A stretch of 64,000 nucleotides of DNA from Polynucleobacter necessarius (GTDB lineage: Bacteria; Pseudomonadota; Gammaproteobacteria; Burkholderiales; Burkholderiaceae). Location of the stretch: NCBI RefSeq assembly GCF_900095185.1, contig NZ_LT606948.1, forward strand, positions 761,823 through 825,822. The letters run 5' to 3'. The notes under the pieces were generated by a model. It saw only the letters and a program-made list of their open reading frames with translations, searched no databases and was not told where the DNA came from. The translations under genes and the position numbers were made by a program. Shown in pieces: positions 9,479 through 19,856 of this stretch (its first letter is position 1; the number at the start of each line of letters is the position of its first letter).

Positions 9479-10760
9479 TTTCCCCTAAAGCGCGTTCAAT
9501 CAAGCGCTGTTTTATAAAATGGCTCTTATTGACCAACCCTAGACCCCAGTTGCGGAGTTGTCGTTCTGTACTACTACTTGCTGAAAATAATTTCTTGAGT
9601 TTATCGGTTACCCATAAAAGCGCACTCGTATCGCCTTGGCGTTGTCGTTCGTAGCGGCGGAGTAAAACGCGGTCGCTGGGCGAGCGAAAGGATTCGCGGT
9701 TGCCTAATATATTGAGCAATACTGCTACATCTCTCAGTCCCAGATTGAGGCCTTGTCCAGCCAGAGGATGCATAACGTGGGCAGTATCACCAATGAGCGC
9801 TACTTTGGGATGATTCTCAGGACCAATAAATCGTTTGGCTCTCATTCTCCTTAGAGGAAAGGCTGCTGGAATCGAGTTCAGGGTAAGTTCACCCAACTGC
9901 TTTGTAATTGCACCGTTAGCAATGGATGAGAGTTGTTCATGCCATTGAGCTTGATTGAGTTTGAGTAAATCAGTAGCGTTTTCTGGTGACGTAGACCAAA
10001 CCATGGACACTTGTTTTCCTGGCAGAGGGAGCATGGCCACAATATCTCTTCCAGGTAGAAACCATTGAAACGCAGTTTCTAAGTGTGGGTAAGTGCAAAG
10101 CCAATTCGTAACTAGAGCACTTTGTGAGTAGCTTTCTTCGCTTGCATTGATGCCAATATTATTACGAATTGCCGAGTGAGCACCATCGGCTGCAATCACG
10201 AGTTGCGTACGAATGCTGCCACCATTCTTTAAGTGCAGAGTACTTCCATCCGCATCTACGCTTATTTTGTCAACAATAGTGCTTACACGCTCCAGTTTGT
10301 TTTGAAACCGGGAAGCTTGATCAAGTCTATGATCAATGAGATTAGATTCGCCGATCCAAGCAAGTTGTGGTGTTCCCGCTTCGAATGCGGAGAGGTGGAG
10401 GAAATCATTTTTTTCACCGCGATCGCCATAGATCCGCATATCTTGAACAGGCTGTAAGCGACTTTGATCAATTGCATCCCAAATTTGTAAGCGGGCAAGC
10501 AGTTTTTGGCTACTTGGAGAAAAAGCATAAATTCGTTGCCCCCATTGATTACCAGAAGGGTTTGGGCAGGTTTGCCCTAAATCTGGGGCAATCTCGATAG
10601 TTTGGAGACCAAGTTGTGCCAGACCAAGGGCGCAAGCTTTACCAGTAATGCCTCCGCCGACCACGACTACATCTGCGGTGCGCATTTTGGTGGATTGGGC
10701 CATTGAATTGGATAAGGGTTTTAGGTGAACTTCTGACATAACTCGATGATATCGAAACAA
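9465..10760 (-). CDS. UbiH/UbiF/VisC-family FAD-dependent hydroxylase
   Basis: Members of this family hydroxylate the ubiquinone ring (UbiH, UbiI, UbiF). The 431-residue protein has an N-terminal FAD motif [10 protein letters not shown] at 31-40 and the second FAD motif [14 protein letters not shown] near 320. In-frame starts lie at codons 1, 8, 20 and 26; a start near M20 or M26 would give the usual family length. Which ring position it modifies cannot be told from sequence alone. coq7 at 25043 may supply another hydroxylation step. Divergent from ychF with about 20 bases between. Confidence 0.88.
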   Translation of the reverse strand: MFRYHRVMSEVHLKPLSNSMAQSTKMRTADVVVVGGGITGKACALGLAQLGLQTIEIAPDLGQTCPNPSGNQWGQRIYAFSPSSQKLLARLQIWDAIDQSRLQPVQDMRIYGDRGEKNDFLHLSAFEAGTPQLAWIGESNLIDHRLDQASRFQNKLERVSTIVDKISVDADGSTLHLKNGGSIRTQLVIAADGAHSAIRNNIGINASEESYSQSALVTNWLCTYPHLETAFQWFLPGRDIVAMLPLPGKQVSMVWSTSPENATDLLKLNQAQWHEQLSSIANGAITKQLGELTLNSIPAAFPLRRMRAKRFIGPENHPKVALIGDTAHVMHPLAGQGLNLGLRDVAVLLNILGNRESFRSPSDRVLLRRYERQRQGDTSALLWVTDKLKKLFSASSSTERQLRNWGLGLVNKSHFIKQRLIERALGEIDFE

Positions 10761-10779
10761 GTCCCTTTACAATAAGGGC

Positions 10780-11874
10780 ATGTCTTTAAAATGTGGCATC
10801 GTCGGCCTGCCTAATGTCGGCAAATCTACCCTCTTTAATGCGCTTACCAAGGCTGGAATCGCAGCAAAAAATTATCCTTTCTGCACGATTGAGCCAAATG
10901 TTGACGTAGTCGAGGTTCCTGACCCCCGTTTAGCTGCTTTGGCTGAAATCGTGAAGCCTGAGCGTATATTGCCAGCAGCGGTTGAATTTGTTGATATTGC
11001 TGGATTAGTGGCCGGCGCCTCAAAAGGCGAGGGCCTAGGTAATCAGTTTTTAGCAAATATTCGTGAAACTGACGCTATTACTCATGTGGTGCGGTGTTTT
11101 GAGGATCCAAACGTGATTCACGTTGCTGGAAAAATTGATCCTATCGCTGATATTGGGGTCATTGATACTGAGTTAGCGCTTTCCGATTTAGCAACGGTTG
11201 AAAAAACGCTTAACAGATCCAGTAAAGCCACCAAGTCAGGTAATGACAAAGATGCAGCTACTTTGGTTGCTGTTTTGACGAAAGTTCAAGCGCATTTGGA
11301 CTCTGCGCAGCCAGTTCGCAGTCTAGATTTAAGTGATGATGAAAAGCTATTGATTAAACCTTTGTGTTTAATTACAGCGAAACCTGCCATGTATGTTGCA
11401 AACGTAAAAGAGGATGGTTTTTCTAATAACCCACACCTTGAGACTGTAAAGCAACACGCAGCTAAAGAAAATGCTCCAGTTGTGGCTGTCTGCGCAGCAA
11501 TTGAAGCAGAAATTGCTGACTTAGATGAGGCCGATAAGATTGAGTTCTTAGCTGACCTTGGCATGGAAGAGCCTGGTCTAGATCGTGTAATTCGTGCTGG
11601 TTATTCCCTACTCGGCCTACAAACTTACTTTACTGCTGGAGTGAAAGAAGTTCGCGCTTGGACCATTCATCAGGGCGATACAGCGCCTCAGGCCGCTGGC
11701 GTCATTCATACAGACTTTGAGCGTGGTTTTATTCGAGCCCAGACAATCTCTTACGATGATTTTGTTCAGTTCAAAGGTGAGGCAGGTGCAAAAGAAGCCG
11801 GTAAGATGCGTGCCGAAGGTAAAGAGTATGTAGTTAAAGATGGCGACGTCTTGAATTTCTTGTTTAACGTTTAA
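10780..11874 (+). CDS. ychF: ribosome-binding ATPase YchF
   Basis: YchF is an Obg-family P-loop protein that hydrolyses ATP, associates with ribosomes and modulates stress responses. The 364-residue protein has the P-loop GLPNVGKST at 9-17, [16 protein letters not shown] as the switch/G3 region, and a C-terminal TGS domain from about residue 278. It is full length and followed by a strong terminator. Confidence 0.96.
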   Translation: MSLKCGIVGLPNVGKSTLFNALTKAGIAAKNYPFCTIEPNVDVVEVPDPRLAALAEIVKPERILPAAVEFVDIAGLVAGASKGEGLGNQFLANIRETDAITHVVRCFEDPNVIHVAGKIDPIADIGVIDTELALSDLATVEKTLNRSSKATKSGNDKDAATLVAVLTKVQAHLDSAQPVRSLDLSDDEKLLIKPLCLITAKPAMYVANVKEDGFSNNPHLETVKQHAAKENAPVVAVCAAIEAEIADLDEADKIEFLADLGMEEPGLDRVIRAGYSLLGLQTYFTAGVKEVRAWTIHQGDTAPQAAGVIHTDFERGFIRAQTISYDDFVQFKGEAGAKEAGKMRAEGKEYVVKDGDVLNFLFNV

Positions 11875-11906
11875 GCAAATAAATGTAAGTAATCTATTTG
11901 ATAAAA

Positions 11907-11927
11907 TAGCCCTGTAAAGGGTTTTTT
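11907..11927 (+). terminator. Rho-independent terminator of ychF
   Basis: The stem AGCCCT-gtaa-AGGGTT is followed by a run of T, 33 bases after the ychF stop. Confidence 0.75.
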
Positions 11928-11953
11928 ATTGGGCAACAAACACGCCATTTCTT

Positions 11954-12280
11954 TTAAGCAGTTTTGGCTGCTTTTTCAAGACACTTGGAAATTTCCTCGT
12001 AGCGCTTAAGGGCCATTTTAATGTAGCCCACACACTCAGATGTTTCAGGCGACCGTGCAAAGTGGCTTGTGAGCCAAAGTCGGATGAAGATATGAGGTCA
12101 CCTACTAAGGTGGACTGCTTCTCATGGGCACAGGAAACAATCTTATCGAGCAAGCTTTCCTCAATGCAGTCAAGCTTTTTGCCTGGATTCATGCGATCGA
12201 TTGAATCAATCAGGTTCAGCAGATTTAGGTAAGGCGAGGTTTTTGGAGCTTGTATAAATATCTTGTGGTTGTTTGCCCAT
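11954..12280 (-). pseudogene. remnant of a small winged-helix (MarR-like) regulator
   Basis: Read from 12280 down, the frame begins MGKQPQDIY..., shifts to YLNLLNLIDSIDRMNPG, continues with LLDKIVSCAHEKQSTLVGDL and SSDFGSQATLHGRLKHL, then shifts again to YIKMALKRYEEISKCL and stops at 11954-11956. The middle part resembles the recognition-helix region of small winged-helix proteins, so a DNA-binding role is a plausible reading but not proven. Two frameshifts make it a pseudogene. Target and ligand are unknown. Confidence 0.6.
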
Positions 12281-12364
12281 TAGAGGACGGCTTCAGTGTA
12301 TTCCTGAAGTCAGATTTCAGCAATTGATGTACGTCAACTAAAAAAGTAATCCAGACTGACTGCA

Positions 12365-12887
12365 ATGTCTAAATTCTTTTCAATTTCTTCAGAATGGCTC
12401 ATCGGATGCTTGATTAGCGCATTTGCTTACGCATTTCTTTTTTATCTCAACGGATGGCTTACCAATAGTTGGACTTGTGACCTGGGAGTGAAGTGGATTT
12501 ATTTACCAGCGGGCTTACGTTTATTTCTCACCTTAATTTTTGGATTCTCAGGAGCTGCTGGTATTGCCTTGGCCTCATTTTTAATTAGTTATTTCGGTGA
12601 TTTCCCAGGTGATTTAATTATTTGCATTGGCGCATAGGGTTAATTTCTGGATTTGCTCCGTATTTGGCCAGAGTTTTCGTATTTAGCAATTTGAGACTAG
12701 AGCCAGACTTAAGTAATCTAAGCATTTCTAAACTCATAGCTTGTATTTTGATTTATTCATTGATGTCAGCAGGCTTACATCAATGGTGGTTTTCTGTATA
12801 GGTGATGCATTAGGTTCGCTACTGCTGATTTCTTTAATCAAGAGCTGTCTAGATCTTTTGAGAAAAGTTAGGAAAAGAGCTCACTGA
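12365..12887 (+). pseudogene. polytopic membrane protein (MASE1-like), frameshifted
   Basis: The first frame (12365-12637) gives about three hydrophobic segments, including YLPAGLRLFLTLIFGFSGAAG, which recalls MASE1 sensory membrane domains. It stops at TAG, and the same kind of sequence continues in a second frame (ISGFAPYLARVFVFSN..., to about 12790). A third frame then ends with GDALGSLLLISLIKSCL at TGA 12885-12887. The end overlaps the convergent trpC by 20 bases. There is no output domain, so this was a small membrane protein or a truncated sensor. The family assignment is tentative. Confidence 0.6.
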
Positions 12888-13671
12888 GTGCTACGCCTGG
12901 ATCAGCGGCACGCATGAATGCTTCGCCAACCAAAAACGCATTAATTCGATTGTTGCGCATCCGCTCTACATCAGCGCGGTTCAAGATTCCAGACTCTGTT
13001 ACCAAGGTTTTATTTTCTGGAACCATGGACATTAAAGAAAGGGTAGTTGGTAGGGCAACTTCAAAGGTTTTGAGGTTGCGATTATTGATGCCAAGTAATG
13101 GTGTTTTCAGTTCTAAGGCCTGCTCCAATTCTGGGGCGTTATGCACCTCAACTAAAACATCCAAGCCTATTTCATGGGCGCAGGCCTCAAGCTCCTTCAT
13201 TTGATTTAACTCTAAGTACGCCACGATAAGTAGGATTGCATCTGCGCCAATGGCACGTGCCTCATAAACTTGATATGGATCGATCGTGAAGTCTTTGCGC
13301 AAAACTGGAATATTGCATGCAGCACGAGCTTGTTGTAGATATGCATTGCAGCCCTGAAAATAGTCTTGATCAGTCAGTACTGATAAACAAGCAGCACCAT
13401 GTTTTTCATAGGACTGGGCAATCCCTGCGGGAGCAAAGTTATCGCGCAAGATACCTTTGCTTGGACTTGCCTTCTTAATTTCAGTAATCACTCCTGCTTT
13501 ACCGGCAGAGATCTTATTTTCAATAGCATTGATAAAGCCCCTTGGCTTTAAGAAGGTATCCAGATTGTTTGCCTCAGCTTGATCACGTTGCTTGGCAAGT
13601 GATAGTTGTTGTAGGCAGCGATCTATCTCAATCTTTTTCGTTGCAACAATTTTTTCGAGGATATCGCTCAT
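12868..13671 (-). CDS. trpC: indole-3-glycerol phosphate synthase
   Basis: TrpC closes the indole ring, turning CdRP into indole-3-glycerol phosphate. The 267-residue TIM-barrel shows [12 protein letters not shown] with the catalytic lysines, LRKDF, EVHN and [12 protein letters not shown]. It is the last gene of rpe-trpE-trpG-trpD-trpC, 10 bases after trpD. It is a single-domain TrpC without a TrpF fusion; trpF, trpB and trpA must be elsewhere. Intact, so tryptophan synthesis has been kept while biotin synthesis has not. Confidence 0.97.
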   Translation of the reverse strand: MSDILEKIVATKKIEIDRCLQQLSLAKQRDQAEANNLDTFLKPRGFINAIENKISAGKAGVITEIKKASPSKGILRDNFAPAGIAQSYEKHGAACLSVLTDQDYFQGCNAYLQQARAACNIPVLRKDFTIDPYQVYEARAIGADAILLIVAYLELNQMKELEACAHEIGLDVLVEVHNAPELEQALELKTPLLGINNRNLKTFEVALPTTLSLMSMVPENKTLVTESGILNRADVERMRNNRINAFLVGEAFMRAADPGVALSELFS

Positions 13672-13681
13672 AAATAATCAA

Positions 13682-14707
13682 TTACTGTATTTGTGTTGCT
13701 GCAACAAAAGTATCTAACTTTTGACGGGCCGATCTAGAGGTAATGGCTGCTTTAGCCAATGCAATGCCATCAGCAATATCTTTAGCTATTCCCGCCACAT
13801 AGAGTGTGGCTCCAGCATTGAGGCTAACAATATCGCTAGCAGGACCAGGCCGACCATCAAGTACGTCTAGCACAATCTTTTTGGATTCTTCCACGTTAGC
13901 TACTTTAAAACTATTAGTTGGAGTAACGCTGAAGCCAAAATCTTGGGGATGAATTTCATATTCACGAACTTGACCATCTTTGAGTTCGCCAACTAAGGTA
14001 GGCCCCTTTAAAGAAATCTCATCCAGACCGTCACGTCCATAAACAACCAGCGCATGAGTCATGCCGAGTGCTTGTAATACACGTGCTTGAATGCCTACTA
14101 GATCCGGGTGAAACACACCCATTAGGATACGCTTAGCATCTGCTGGATTGGTGAGGGGGCCTAGGATATTAAAAATCGTCCTAACGCCCAACTCCTTGCG
14201 AATAGGTACTACGTTCTTCATGGCGGGGTGATGGTTTGGGGCAAACATAAAGCCCGCGCCAACCGTTGAAATACATTGGGCCACTTGTTCAGCGGACAGG
14301 GTAAGGTTTACTCCAAGAGCCTCTAAAACGTCTGCGCTACCAGACTTGCTGCTTACGCTCCGATTGCCATGTTTAGCGATCTTGGCTCCGGCACCTGCGG
14401 CAACAAACATTGCTGCAGTGGAGATATTGAAGGTGTGGGCGCTATCGCCGCCTGTGCCAACAACATCTACCAAATGACTCCGATCAGCCACTTTTACAGG
14501 GGTTGCAAACTCACGCATTACTTTTGCAGCTGCAGCGATTTCACCAACTGTTTCTTTCTTGGTGCGAAGAGCTGCTAATAGTCCAGCTACAAGCTCTGGG
14601 GACATTGCACCGCTCATAATGAGGCGCATCATGTCTGTCATCTCATCATGAAATAATTCGCGATGTTCTATACAGCGTTGTAGAGCTTCTTGTGGAGTGA
14701 TTGGCAT
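13682..14707 (-). CDS. trpD: anthranilate phosphoribosyltransferase
   Basis: TrpD joins anthranilate to PRPP. The 341-residue protein has the PRPP-binding [15 protein letters not shown] region, [15 protein letters not shown], and [19 protein letters not shown] for anthranilate binding. Full length and free-standing (not fused to TrpG). Located 20 bases after trpG in the same transcript. Confidence 0.97.
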   Translation of the reverse strand: MPITPQEALQRCIEHRELFHDEMTDMMRLIMSGAMSPELVAGLLAALRTKKETVGEIAAAAKVMREFATPVKVADRSHLVDVVGTGGDSAHTFNISTAAMFVAAGAGAKIAKHGNRSVSSKSGSADVLEALGVNLTLSAEQVAQCISTVGAGFMFAPNHHPAMKNVVPIRKELGVRTIFNILGPLTNPADAKRILMGVFHPDLVGIQARVLQALGMTHALVVYGRDGLDEISLKGPTLVGELKDGQVREYEIHPQDFGFSVTPTNSFKVANVEESKKIVLDVLDGRPGPASDIVSLNAGATLYVAGIAKDIADGIALAKAAITSRSARQKLDTFVAATQIQ

Positions 14708-14727
14708 AAAGTCGTATTTATAGGGAC

Positions 14728-15294
14728 TTATTTAGTCTGTAAAAAGTTTTTCAGTAGTGCATGACCATGCTCAGAAAGAATGGATTCGGGGTGAAACTGA
14801 ACACCTTCAACAGCAAGTTCTTTATGGCGTACAGCCATGATTTCTCCATCAGACGATGTTGCCGTTACCTCTAGCATTACAGGCAAGGAGCTTTTCTCAA
14901 TAGCTAGCGAATGGTAGCGAGTGACTTTAAATGGGTCAGGCAGATTCTTAAATACACCAACACCAGTATGGTGAATGCTGTCCGTCTTGCCGTGCATTAC
15001 TTTTTGAGCGCGAATTACTTGACCGCCAAATGCTTCACCAATTGCCTGATGCCCCAAACAAACGCCGAGGATTGGAATTTGACCGGCATAACGCTTAATG
15101 GTATCGACAGAGATACCTGCTTCAGCTGGGCTACAAGGTCCAGGTGAGATACAAATCCGCTCCGGATTGAGTTTGGCAATATCTTCGACGGTCATTTCAT
15201 CGCTTCGCAATACTTTGACCTCTTCACCCAATTCAGCAAAATATTGGACTAGGTTATAGGTGAACGAATCGTAGTTATCAAGCATTAGGAGCAT
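14728..15294 (-). CDS. trpG: anthranilate synthase component II (glutamine amidotransferase)
   Basis: TrpG hydrolyses glutamine and channels ammonia to TrpE; in related bacteria the same subunit also serves PabB. The 188-residue class I amidotransferase has its triad at C79 (GVCLGHQ), H168 and E170 (QFHPES). The start overlaps the end of trpE by 17 bases, indicating coupled, near-equimolar synthesis of the two subunits. Confidence 0.97.
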   Translation of the reverse strand: MLLMLDNYDSFTYNLVQYFAELGEEVKVLRSDEMTVEDIAKLNPERICISPGPCSPAEAGISVDTIKRYAGQIPILGVCLGHQAIGEAFGGQVIRAQKVMHGKTDSIHHTGVGVFKNLPDPFKVTRYHSLAIEKSSLPVMLEVTATSSDGEIMAVRHKELAVEGVQFHPESILSEHGHALLKNFLQTK

Positions 15295-16783
15295 CGAGTC
15301 CTCCTTGTACTAAATCGGCAGCAGATAGTACTGCACGTGCTTTTGCTTCCGTTTCTTTCCATTCAGCAGTTGGATCGGAGTCTGCTACAACGCCAGCGCC
15401 TGCTTGAGAGTGCAATACGCCATTTCGTATAACACCAGTACGTATGGCAATTGCTACGTCCATATCGCCCGAGAAGGAGAGATAGCCAACTGCACCACCA
15501 TAGACCCCACGTTTCACTATCTCCATCTCATCGATGATTTCCATTGCACGAATTTTCGGTGCCCCAGACAAGGTTCCAGCAGGGAATGTGGCGCGCAATA
15601 CATCCATATTGCTCATCTTGTCTAATAGGTCGCCCTCTACCGAACTCACAATGTGCTGAACGTGAGAATATTTTTCGATAGACATAGAGTCAGTCACTTT
15701 GACTGAACCAGTTTTGGCAATACGACCTACATCATTACGCGCTAAATCAATCAACATTACGTGCTCGGCAATTTCTTTTGGATCCGCTAAGAGTTCTTTG
15801 GCTAGACGCTCATCTTCCTCTGAATTTGCTCCACGAGGACGGGTGCCAGCGAGCGGCCGTATCGTCACAATCTTCTCGGTAGCACGTTTTTCTTGGCGCA
15901 CCAAAATCTCGGGAGATGAACCAACAATTTGCATATCACCAAAGTCGTAGAAATACATATAAGGCGATGGATTGAGTGAACGAAGTGCTCTATAAAGAGC
16001 CAATGGAGAGTCCGTGAATGGCTTGCTAATTCTTTGGCCAATTACCACCTGCATACAATCACCAGCCAAGATGTACTCTTTAGTTCTGAGCACCGCATTT
16101 TCAAAATCAGTTGCTTTAAATTTGCGAATAAGATCAGTTTTAGTGCTTGGTAAAGATGCCGGCATATTTGCAGGTTTACCAAGACAAGTAAGTAATTCTC
16201 TTAAACGATCTTGTGCGTTTTCAAAACTATTGGCAATGCTGGGATTCGCATAAACAATAAAGTAAATTTTTCCGGCAATGTTATCAATGACTGCTAACTC
16301 TTCAGTCAACATGAGTTGTATATCCGGGACGCCCAATTTATCGGGTAGTTGATGCTTGGCTAAACGTGATTCAATATAGCGAACTGTGTCGTATCCAAAG
16401 TATCCTGCAAGTCCACCACAAAAACGAGGACTGTCCGCTTGTAGTGCTACTTTAAAGCGTTTGAAATAGGTGTCTACAAAGTCCAAGGGATTTTCGGTAT
16501 CGCTCTCAATAACTTGGCCGTCAGTAACTACTTCATTTACTGGCGCAGAAGGCGTGCCCACAGTTCGCAAAATCGTCTTGGCAGGCAGGCCAATAAAGGA
16601 GAAGCGACCGAAGCGTTCGCCACCGAGCACGGACTCTAAAAGGTAGGTATTTTTTGTGCCAAATGCTTGACTGAGTTTGACGTAAAGCGATAAGGGTGTT
16701 TCTAGATCGGCTAATACTTCCTTGATGAGAGGAATGCGATTAAAACCCTGTTTAGCAAGGTCATGAAATTCTTCGCGATGCAT
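15278..16783 (-). CDS. trpE: anthranilate synthase component I
   Basis: TrpE makes anthranilate from chorismate and ammonia. The 501-residue protein has the tryptophan feedback motif LLES at 48-51, and the catalytic part with [18 protein letters not shown] and [15 protein letters not shown]. Its ATG overlaps the TAA of rpe (TAATG). I saw no Trp-rich leader peptide or attenuator ahead of the operon. Intact feedback and catalytic residues suggest the enzyme is functional. Confidence 0.97.
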   Translation of the reverse strand: MHREEFHDLAKQGFNRIPLIKEVLADLETPLSLYVKLSQAFGTKNTYLLESVLGGERFGRFSFIGLPAKTILRTVGTPSAPVNEVVTDGQVIESDTENPLDFVDTYFKRFKVALQADSPRFCGGLAGYFGYDTVRYIESRLAKHQLPDKLGVPDIQLMLTEELAVIDNIAGKIYFIVYANPSIANSFENAQDRLRELLTCLGKPANMPASLPSTKTDLIRKFKATDFENAVLRTKEYILAGDCMQVVIGQRISKPFTDSPLALYRALRSLNPSPYMYFYDFGDMQIVGSSPEILVRQEKRATEKIVTIRPLAGTRPRGANSEEDERLAKELLADPKEIAEHVMLIDLARNDVGRIAKTGSVKVTDSMSIEKYSHVQHIVSSVEGDLLDKMSNMDVLRATFPAGTLSGAPKIRAMEIIDEMEIVKRGVYGGAVGYLSFSGDMDVAIAIRTGVIRNGVLHSQAGAGVVADSDPTAEWKETEAKARAVLSAADLVQGGLDAPNA

Positions 16784-17508
16784 TAGGCTTTACCTGACTT
16801 GTCTAATGCAGTACGCATTTCTTGAATAACATCCGCATAATTTTCCTTGTCATAAATTGCTGAACCTGCAACGAAAGTATCGGCACCAGCTCTTGCTACT
16901 TCGGCAATGTTGTCGACTTTAATTCCGCCATCGACTTCAAGGCGAATATGTCTGCCGGTATCCATTTGATAACGATCAAGACGTGCACGAACTTGAGCAA
17001 CCTTATTCAAGGTACTTGAGATAAATGATTGACCACCAACACCAGGATTTACAGACATGAGCAATACAAGATCGAGTAATTCTCGGGTGTGATCAAGATG
17101 ATCAAGTGGAGTTGCCGGATTGAATACTAGACCTGTTTGACACCCTTGATCACGAATTAGATTCAATGTGCGATTCACGTGAGGGCTTGCCTCTGGATGA
17201 AAGCTGATTAAGTTGGCACCTGCTTTTGCGAAGTCAGGAACAATGCGATCTACCGGTTCGATCATTAGGTGCACATCGATCACCGCAGGCTTGCCATCTT
17301 TGTATGCATGCGGGCGAATAGCCTCACAAACCAAGGGGCCAATAGTGAGATTAGGTACGTAGTGGTTATCCATAACATCAAAGTGAATCCAGTCGGCCCC
17401 AGCCGCTAATACGTCTTTTACTTCCTTGCCTAGACAGGCGAAGTCAGCTGACAAAATTGAGGGGGCGATCACAAATTGACTATTTGAGAATGAATTTTGG
17501 CTTTTCAT
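16783..17508 (-). CDS. rpe: ribulose-phosphate 3-epimerase
   Basis: Rpe interconverts ribulose-5-phosphate and xylulose-5-phosphate in the pentose phosphate pathway. The 241-residue TIM-barrel has the metal and catalytic motif [12 protein letters not shown] (D44), [10 protein letters not shown] and LEVDGGI. In many Burkholderiales gph (phosphoglycolate phosphatase) sits between rpe and trpE; here rpe runs straight into trpE. The operon starts here, divergent from apaG with 49 bases between. Confidence 0.96.
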   Translation of the reverse strand: MKSQNSFSNSQFVIAPSILSADFACLGKEVKDVLAAGADWIHFDVMDNHYVPNLTIGPLVCEAIRPHAYKDGKPAVIDVHLMIEPVDRIVPDFAKAGANLISFHPEASPHVNRTLNLIRDQGCQTGLVFNPATPLDHLDHTRELLDLVLLMSVNPGVGGQSFISSTLNKVAQVRARLDRYQMDTGRHIRLEVDGGIKVDNIAEVARAGADTFVAGSAIYDKENYADVIQEMRTALDKSGKA

Positions 17509-17557
17509 CCCTAGATTCTAGCTTGCAGTTGGCCTGAAGATAGAGCAGAATTCGAGC

Positions 17558-17932
17558 ATGAATCCCAATGAAATGACGATAACCGTCAAAGCCCAGTACC
17601 TTCCGGAGCAATCTGACCCCGATAATCGCCAATTTGCCTTTGCTTATACCGTCACCATACGCAATACAGGTGCGGCAAGTATTCAACTGATTGCCCGCCA
17701 TTGGTTTATTACTGATGGCGATAACGACGTTCACGAGGTCAGGGGATTGGGGGTTGTTGGGCAGCAGCCGCTTTTGGGCTCTGGAGAGCATTTTGAGTAC
17801 ACCAGCTGGGCTACCTTACCTACATCTGCCGGGACCATGCGGGGGGAATATTTCTGTGTTACCGAGGAGGCTCAATTCTTTCAGGTGCCCATTCCAGAGT
17901 TTGCCCTGGTAATGCCGCGCACCCTGCACTAG
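17558..17932 (+). CDS. apaG: ApaG-domain protein
   Basis: ApaG is a small beta-sandwich protein (fibronectin-III-like) linked to Co2+/Mg2+ response; its biochemical role is unsettled. The 124-residue product has the conserved YTVTIRNTG, ARHWFITD, VRGLGVVGQQP and GTMRGEYFC stretches and is full length. It stands alone between the rpe promoter region and mltA. Confidence 0.92.
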   Translation: MNPNEMTITVKAQYLPEQSDPDNRQFAFAYTVTIRNTGAASIQLIARHWFITDGDNDVHEVRGLGVVGQQPLLGSGEHFEYTSWATLPTSAGTMRGEYFCVTEEAQFFQVPIPEFALVMPRTLH

Positions 17933-17950
17933 AAAGGGACTGTAAAAAGC

Positions 17951-18064
17951 TTATTTTTTGCCTTTGCCTGTTCAGAGGACAATAAACAACAAAAGTCCGA
18001 GAGCAACGGCGCCTTCAAAAGCAAACAGTAGCATTGGGTATTTATCGAGTAAATTGGCAATCAT
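17951..18064 (-). pseudogene. tiny single-span membrane protein with an in-frame TGA
   Basis: An ATG at 18062-18064 opens 30 codons: MIANLLDKYPMLLF, then AFEGAVALGLLLFIVL, which makes one clear membrane segment. A TGA follows at 17972-17974, then TGKGKK and TAA at 17951-17953. Reading the TGA as a mutated Trp codon gives a 37-residue membrane peptide with a basic cytoplasmic tail, typical of small conserved proteins. The 30-residue form could still insert in the membrane. It overlaps the 5' end of mltA on the opposite strand. Not assigned to a family. Confidence 0.45.
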
Positions 18065-19193
18065 GATTTCAAAATTTGAATTAATCCCGATAAGTGTCTT
18101 CGCTATCCTCATCGTTAGCTTAATTGTCGGTTGCTCCACGCCACCCACCCGTGGTACGGGATCTCGTTCTAGTGTTCCGGGAGTGTCACCCTCTAGCTAT
18201 AGCTCTTCGATTGCGAGTTTCGGCGCTGTCTCTTGGCAGGTCTTATCAGGATGGCAGGAAGACGATCTATCCCAAGCTTGGCCCGCCTGGTTAAAGAGTT
18301 GTGATGTCTTACGCAAGAAAAGTAGTGAAGTGAATTGGCGCCTAGTTTGTGTGCAAGCAAGCAATGTATCGAGTCACGACACTCAAGCTATTCGTCAATA
18401 TTTTGAGAGTAACTTTCAGGCTTATGCAATCCGTACAAGCTCTGGGAATGAGACAGGTTTAATCACGGGTTATTACGAGCCAATGATGAATGGTTCACAA
18501 ACACGAACTAGTACTTATGGCGTACCGCTTTATGCATACCCAAACGCATGGCGTAAATCTAAACCAAGTCCAGCTCCAACGCGTGCTGAGCTGATGAGTT
18601 CAGGCGTTTTGAGGGGTTCAGAAATTGCATGGATACAAGATCCTGTTGAGGCTGCCTCTATGCAAATTCAGGGCTCAGGAAAAATTCGCCTTGAAGATGG
18701 CCGCATCTTGCGTCTGGGTTTTGCAGGCACAAATGATCAACCTTTCAAGTCATCTGCTCAGTGGTTGCTCGATCGTAAAGAGATCACACGAAGTGAGGCG
18801 ACGATGCAAGGCATGTCTAAGTGGGCGAAGCGGAATCCCGACCGCGTAAATGAAATGCTGAATGCCAATCCCAGATTTGTATTTTTTAAAGAATTGCCAG
18901 GTAATGTAGCGGCAGACTTAGGGCCTAATGGTGCATTAGGAGTGCCGTTGACTGGTGAGCGTAGTATCGCAGTCGATTTACAGGCTATACCTTTGGGGGC
19001 GCCCGTCTTTTTAGCTACGACTAAACCATTGAGTAATCAAGCTTTGCAGAAATTAGTGATGGCGCAAGATACTGGTAAAGCCATTGTCGGCGGTGTTAGA
19101 GCGGACTACTATTGGGGATCTGGGGATTCTGCTGGAGAGGTGGCAGGGCGTATGAAACAAAATGGCAGAATGTGGTTGCTGCTTCCACGTTAA
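18063..19193 (+). CDS. mltA: membrane-bound lytic murein transglycosylase A
   Basis: MltA is an outer-membrane lipoprotein that cleaves peptidoglycan to 1,6-anhydro products. I chose the ATG at 18063, which gives a signal peptide and lipobox (IVGC, lipidated C24) and 376 residues; the frame is open 35 codons upstream but that would bury the signal. The MltA domain includes GLITGYYEP, and the C-terminal 3D domain has AQDTGKAIVGGVRADYY and GDSAGEVAGRM, holding the catalytic Asp region. Intact. Confidence 0.93.
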   Translation: MISKFELIPISVFAILIVSLIVGCSTPPTRGTGSRSSVPGVSPSSYSSSIASFGAVSWQVLSGWQEDDLSQAWPAWLKSCDVLRKKSSEVNWRLVCVQASNVSSHDTQAIRQYFESNFQAYAIRTSSGNETGLITGYYEPMMNGSQTRTSTYGVPLYAYPNAWRKSKPSPAPTRAELMSSGVLRGSEIAWIQDPVEAASMQIQGSGKIRLEDGRILRLGFAGTNDQPFKSSAQWLLDRKEITRSEATMQGMSKWAKRNPDRVNEMLNANPRFVFFKELPGNVAADLGPNGALGVPLTGERSIAVDLQAIPLGAPVFLATTKPLSNQALQKLVMAQDTGKAIVGGVRADYYWGSGDSAGEVAGRMKQNGRMWLLLPR

Positions 19194-19220
19194 TTGACTA
19201 AAGATAATCGAGAGAAGCTC

Positions 19221-19823
19221 ATGAGCTACAAAACAATTTTGACAGAAGTTGATGGCAAAGTTGCCACTATTACCTTAAACCGTCCAGAAGCATTAAATGC
19301 ATTGAACGGTCAACTAATGGAAGAGTTGGGCGAAGCCTTATTAGCGTTTGATGTTGATGACAATATTGGTTGCATGATCCTTACTGGAAGTGAAAAAGCA
19401 TTTGCTGCTGGAGCAGATAACGCAAAATTTGCACAACCCGAAGTGAAGTTGGGCATCATTCCAGGTGCAGGTGGTACGCAACGTTTACCCCGTGCAGTTT
19501 CAAAAGCGAAAGCGATGGATTTAGCTTTGACAGGGCGCATGATGGATGCTGCTGAGGCGGAGCGTTCAGGTTTAGTCGCCAGAGTTTTTCCGCAAGCAGA
19601 TTTATTGCAAGCAGTAAAAGCGCTTGCTAAAGGAATTGCAGACATGCCTTTATTAAAGGCCATGATGGTCAAAGAAAGCATTAATACTGCCTATGAAACT
19701 ACTTTGGCAGAGGGAATTCATTTTGAACGCCGTCTTTTTCATGCTTGCTTTGGTACGAATGACCAGAAAGAAGGAATGGCGACATGTATGGAAAAACGCC
19801 CTGCTAAATTTACTAATGCTTAA
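19221..19823 (+). pseudogene. enoyl-CoA hydratase with an in-frame active-site deletion
   Basis: Crotonase-family hydratases add water to 2-enoyl-CoA in fatty-acid or PHB-linked metabolism. The ATG at 19221 gives 200 residues, against about 258 for close relatives. The N-terminal [11 protein letters not shown] and KAFAAGAD are present, but GAD joins directly to [19 protein letters not shown]. About 58 residues are missing, including the oxyanion-hole GGGCE region and the first catalytic Glu; the second Glu (PEVKLG) remains. The join lies in GCAGAT at 19413-19418, consistent with deletion between short direct repeats. The frame is kept, so it would be annotated as a normal gene, but activity is very unlikely. 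Confidence 0.85.
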
Positions 19824-19856
19824 GCAAGCAATTTAATTGAATGCCTTAAAGAACAT

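Noticed and set aside
17508-17558. Attenuator or leader peptide for the trp genes
   Set aside because: The gap before rpe is about 50 bases with no Trp-rich ORF and no competing hairpins.
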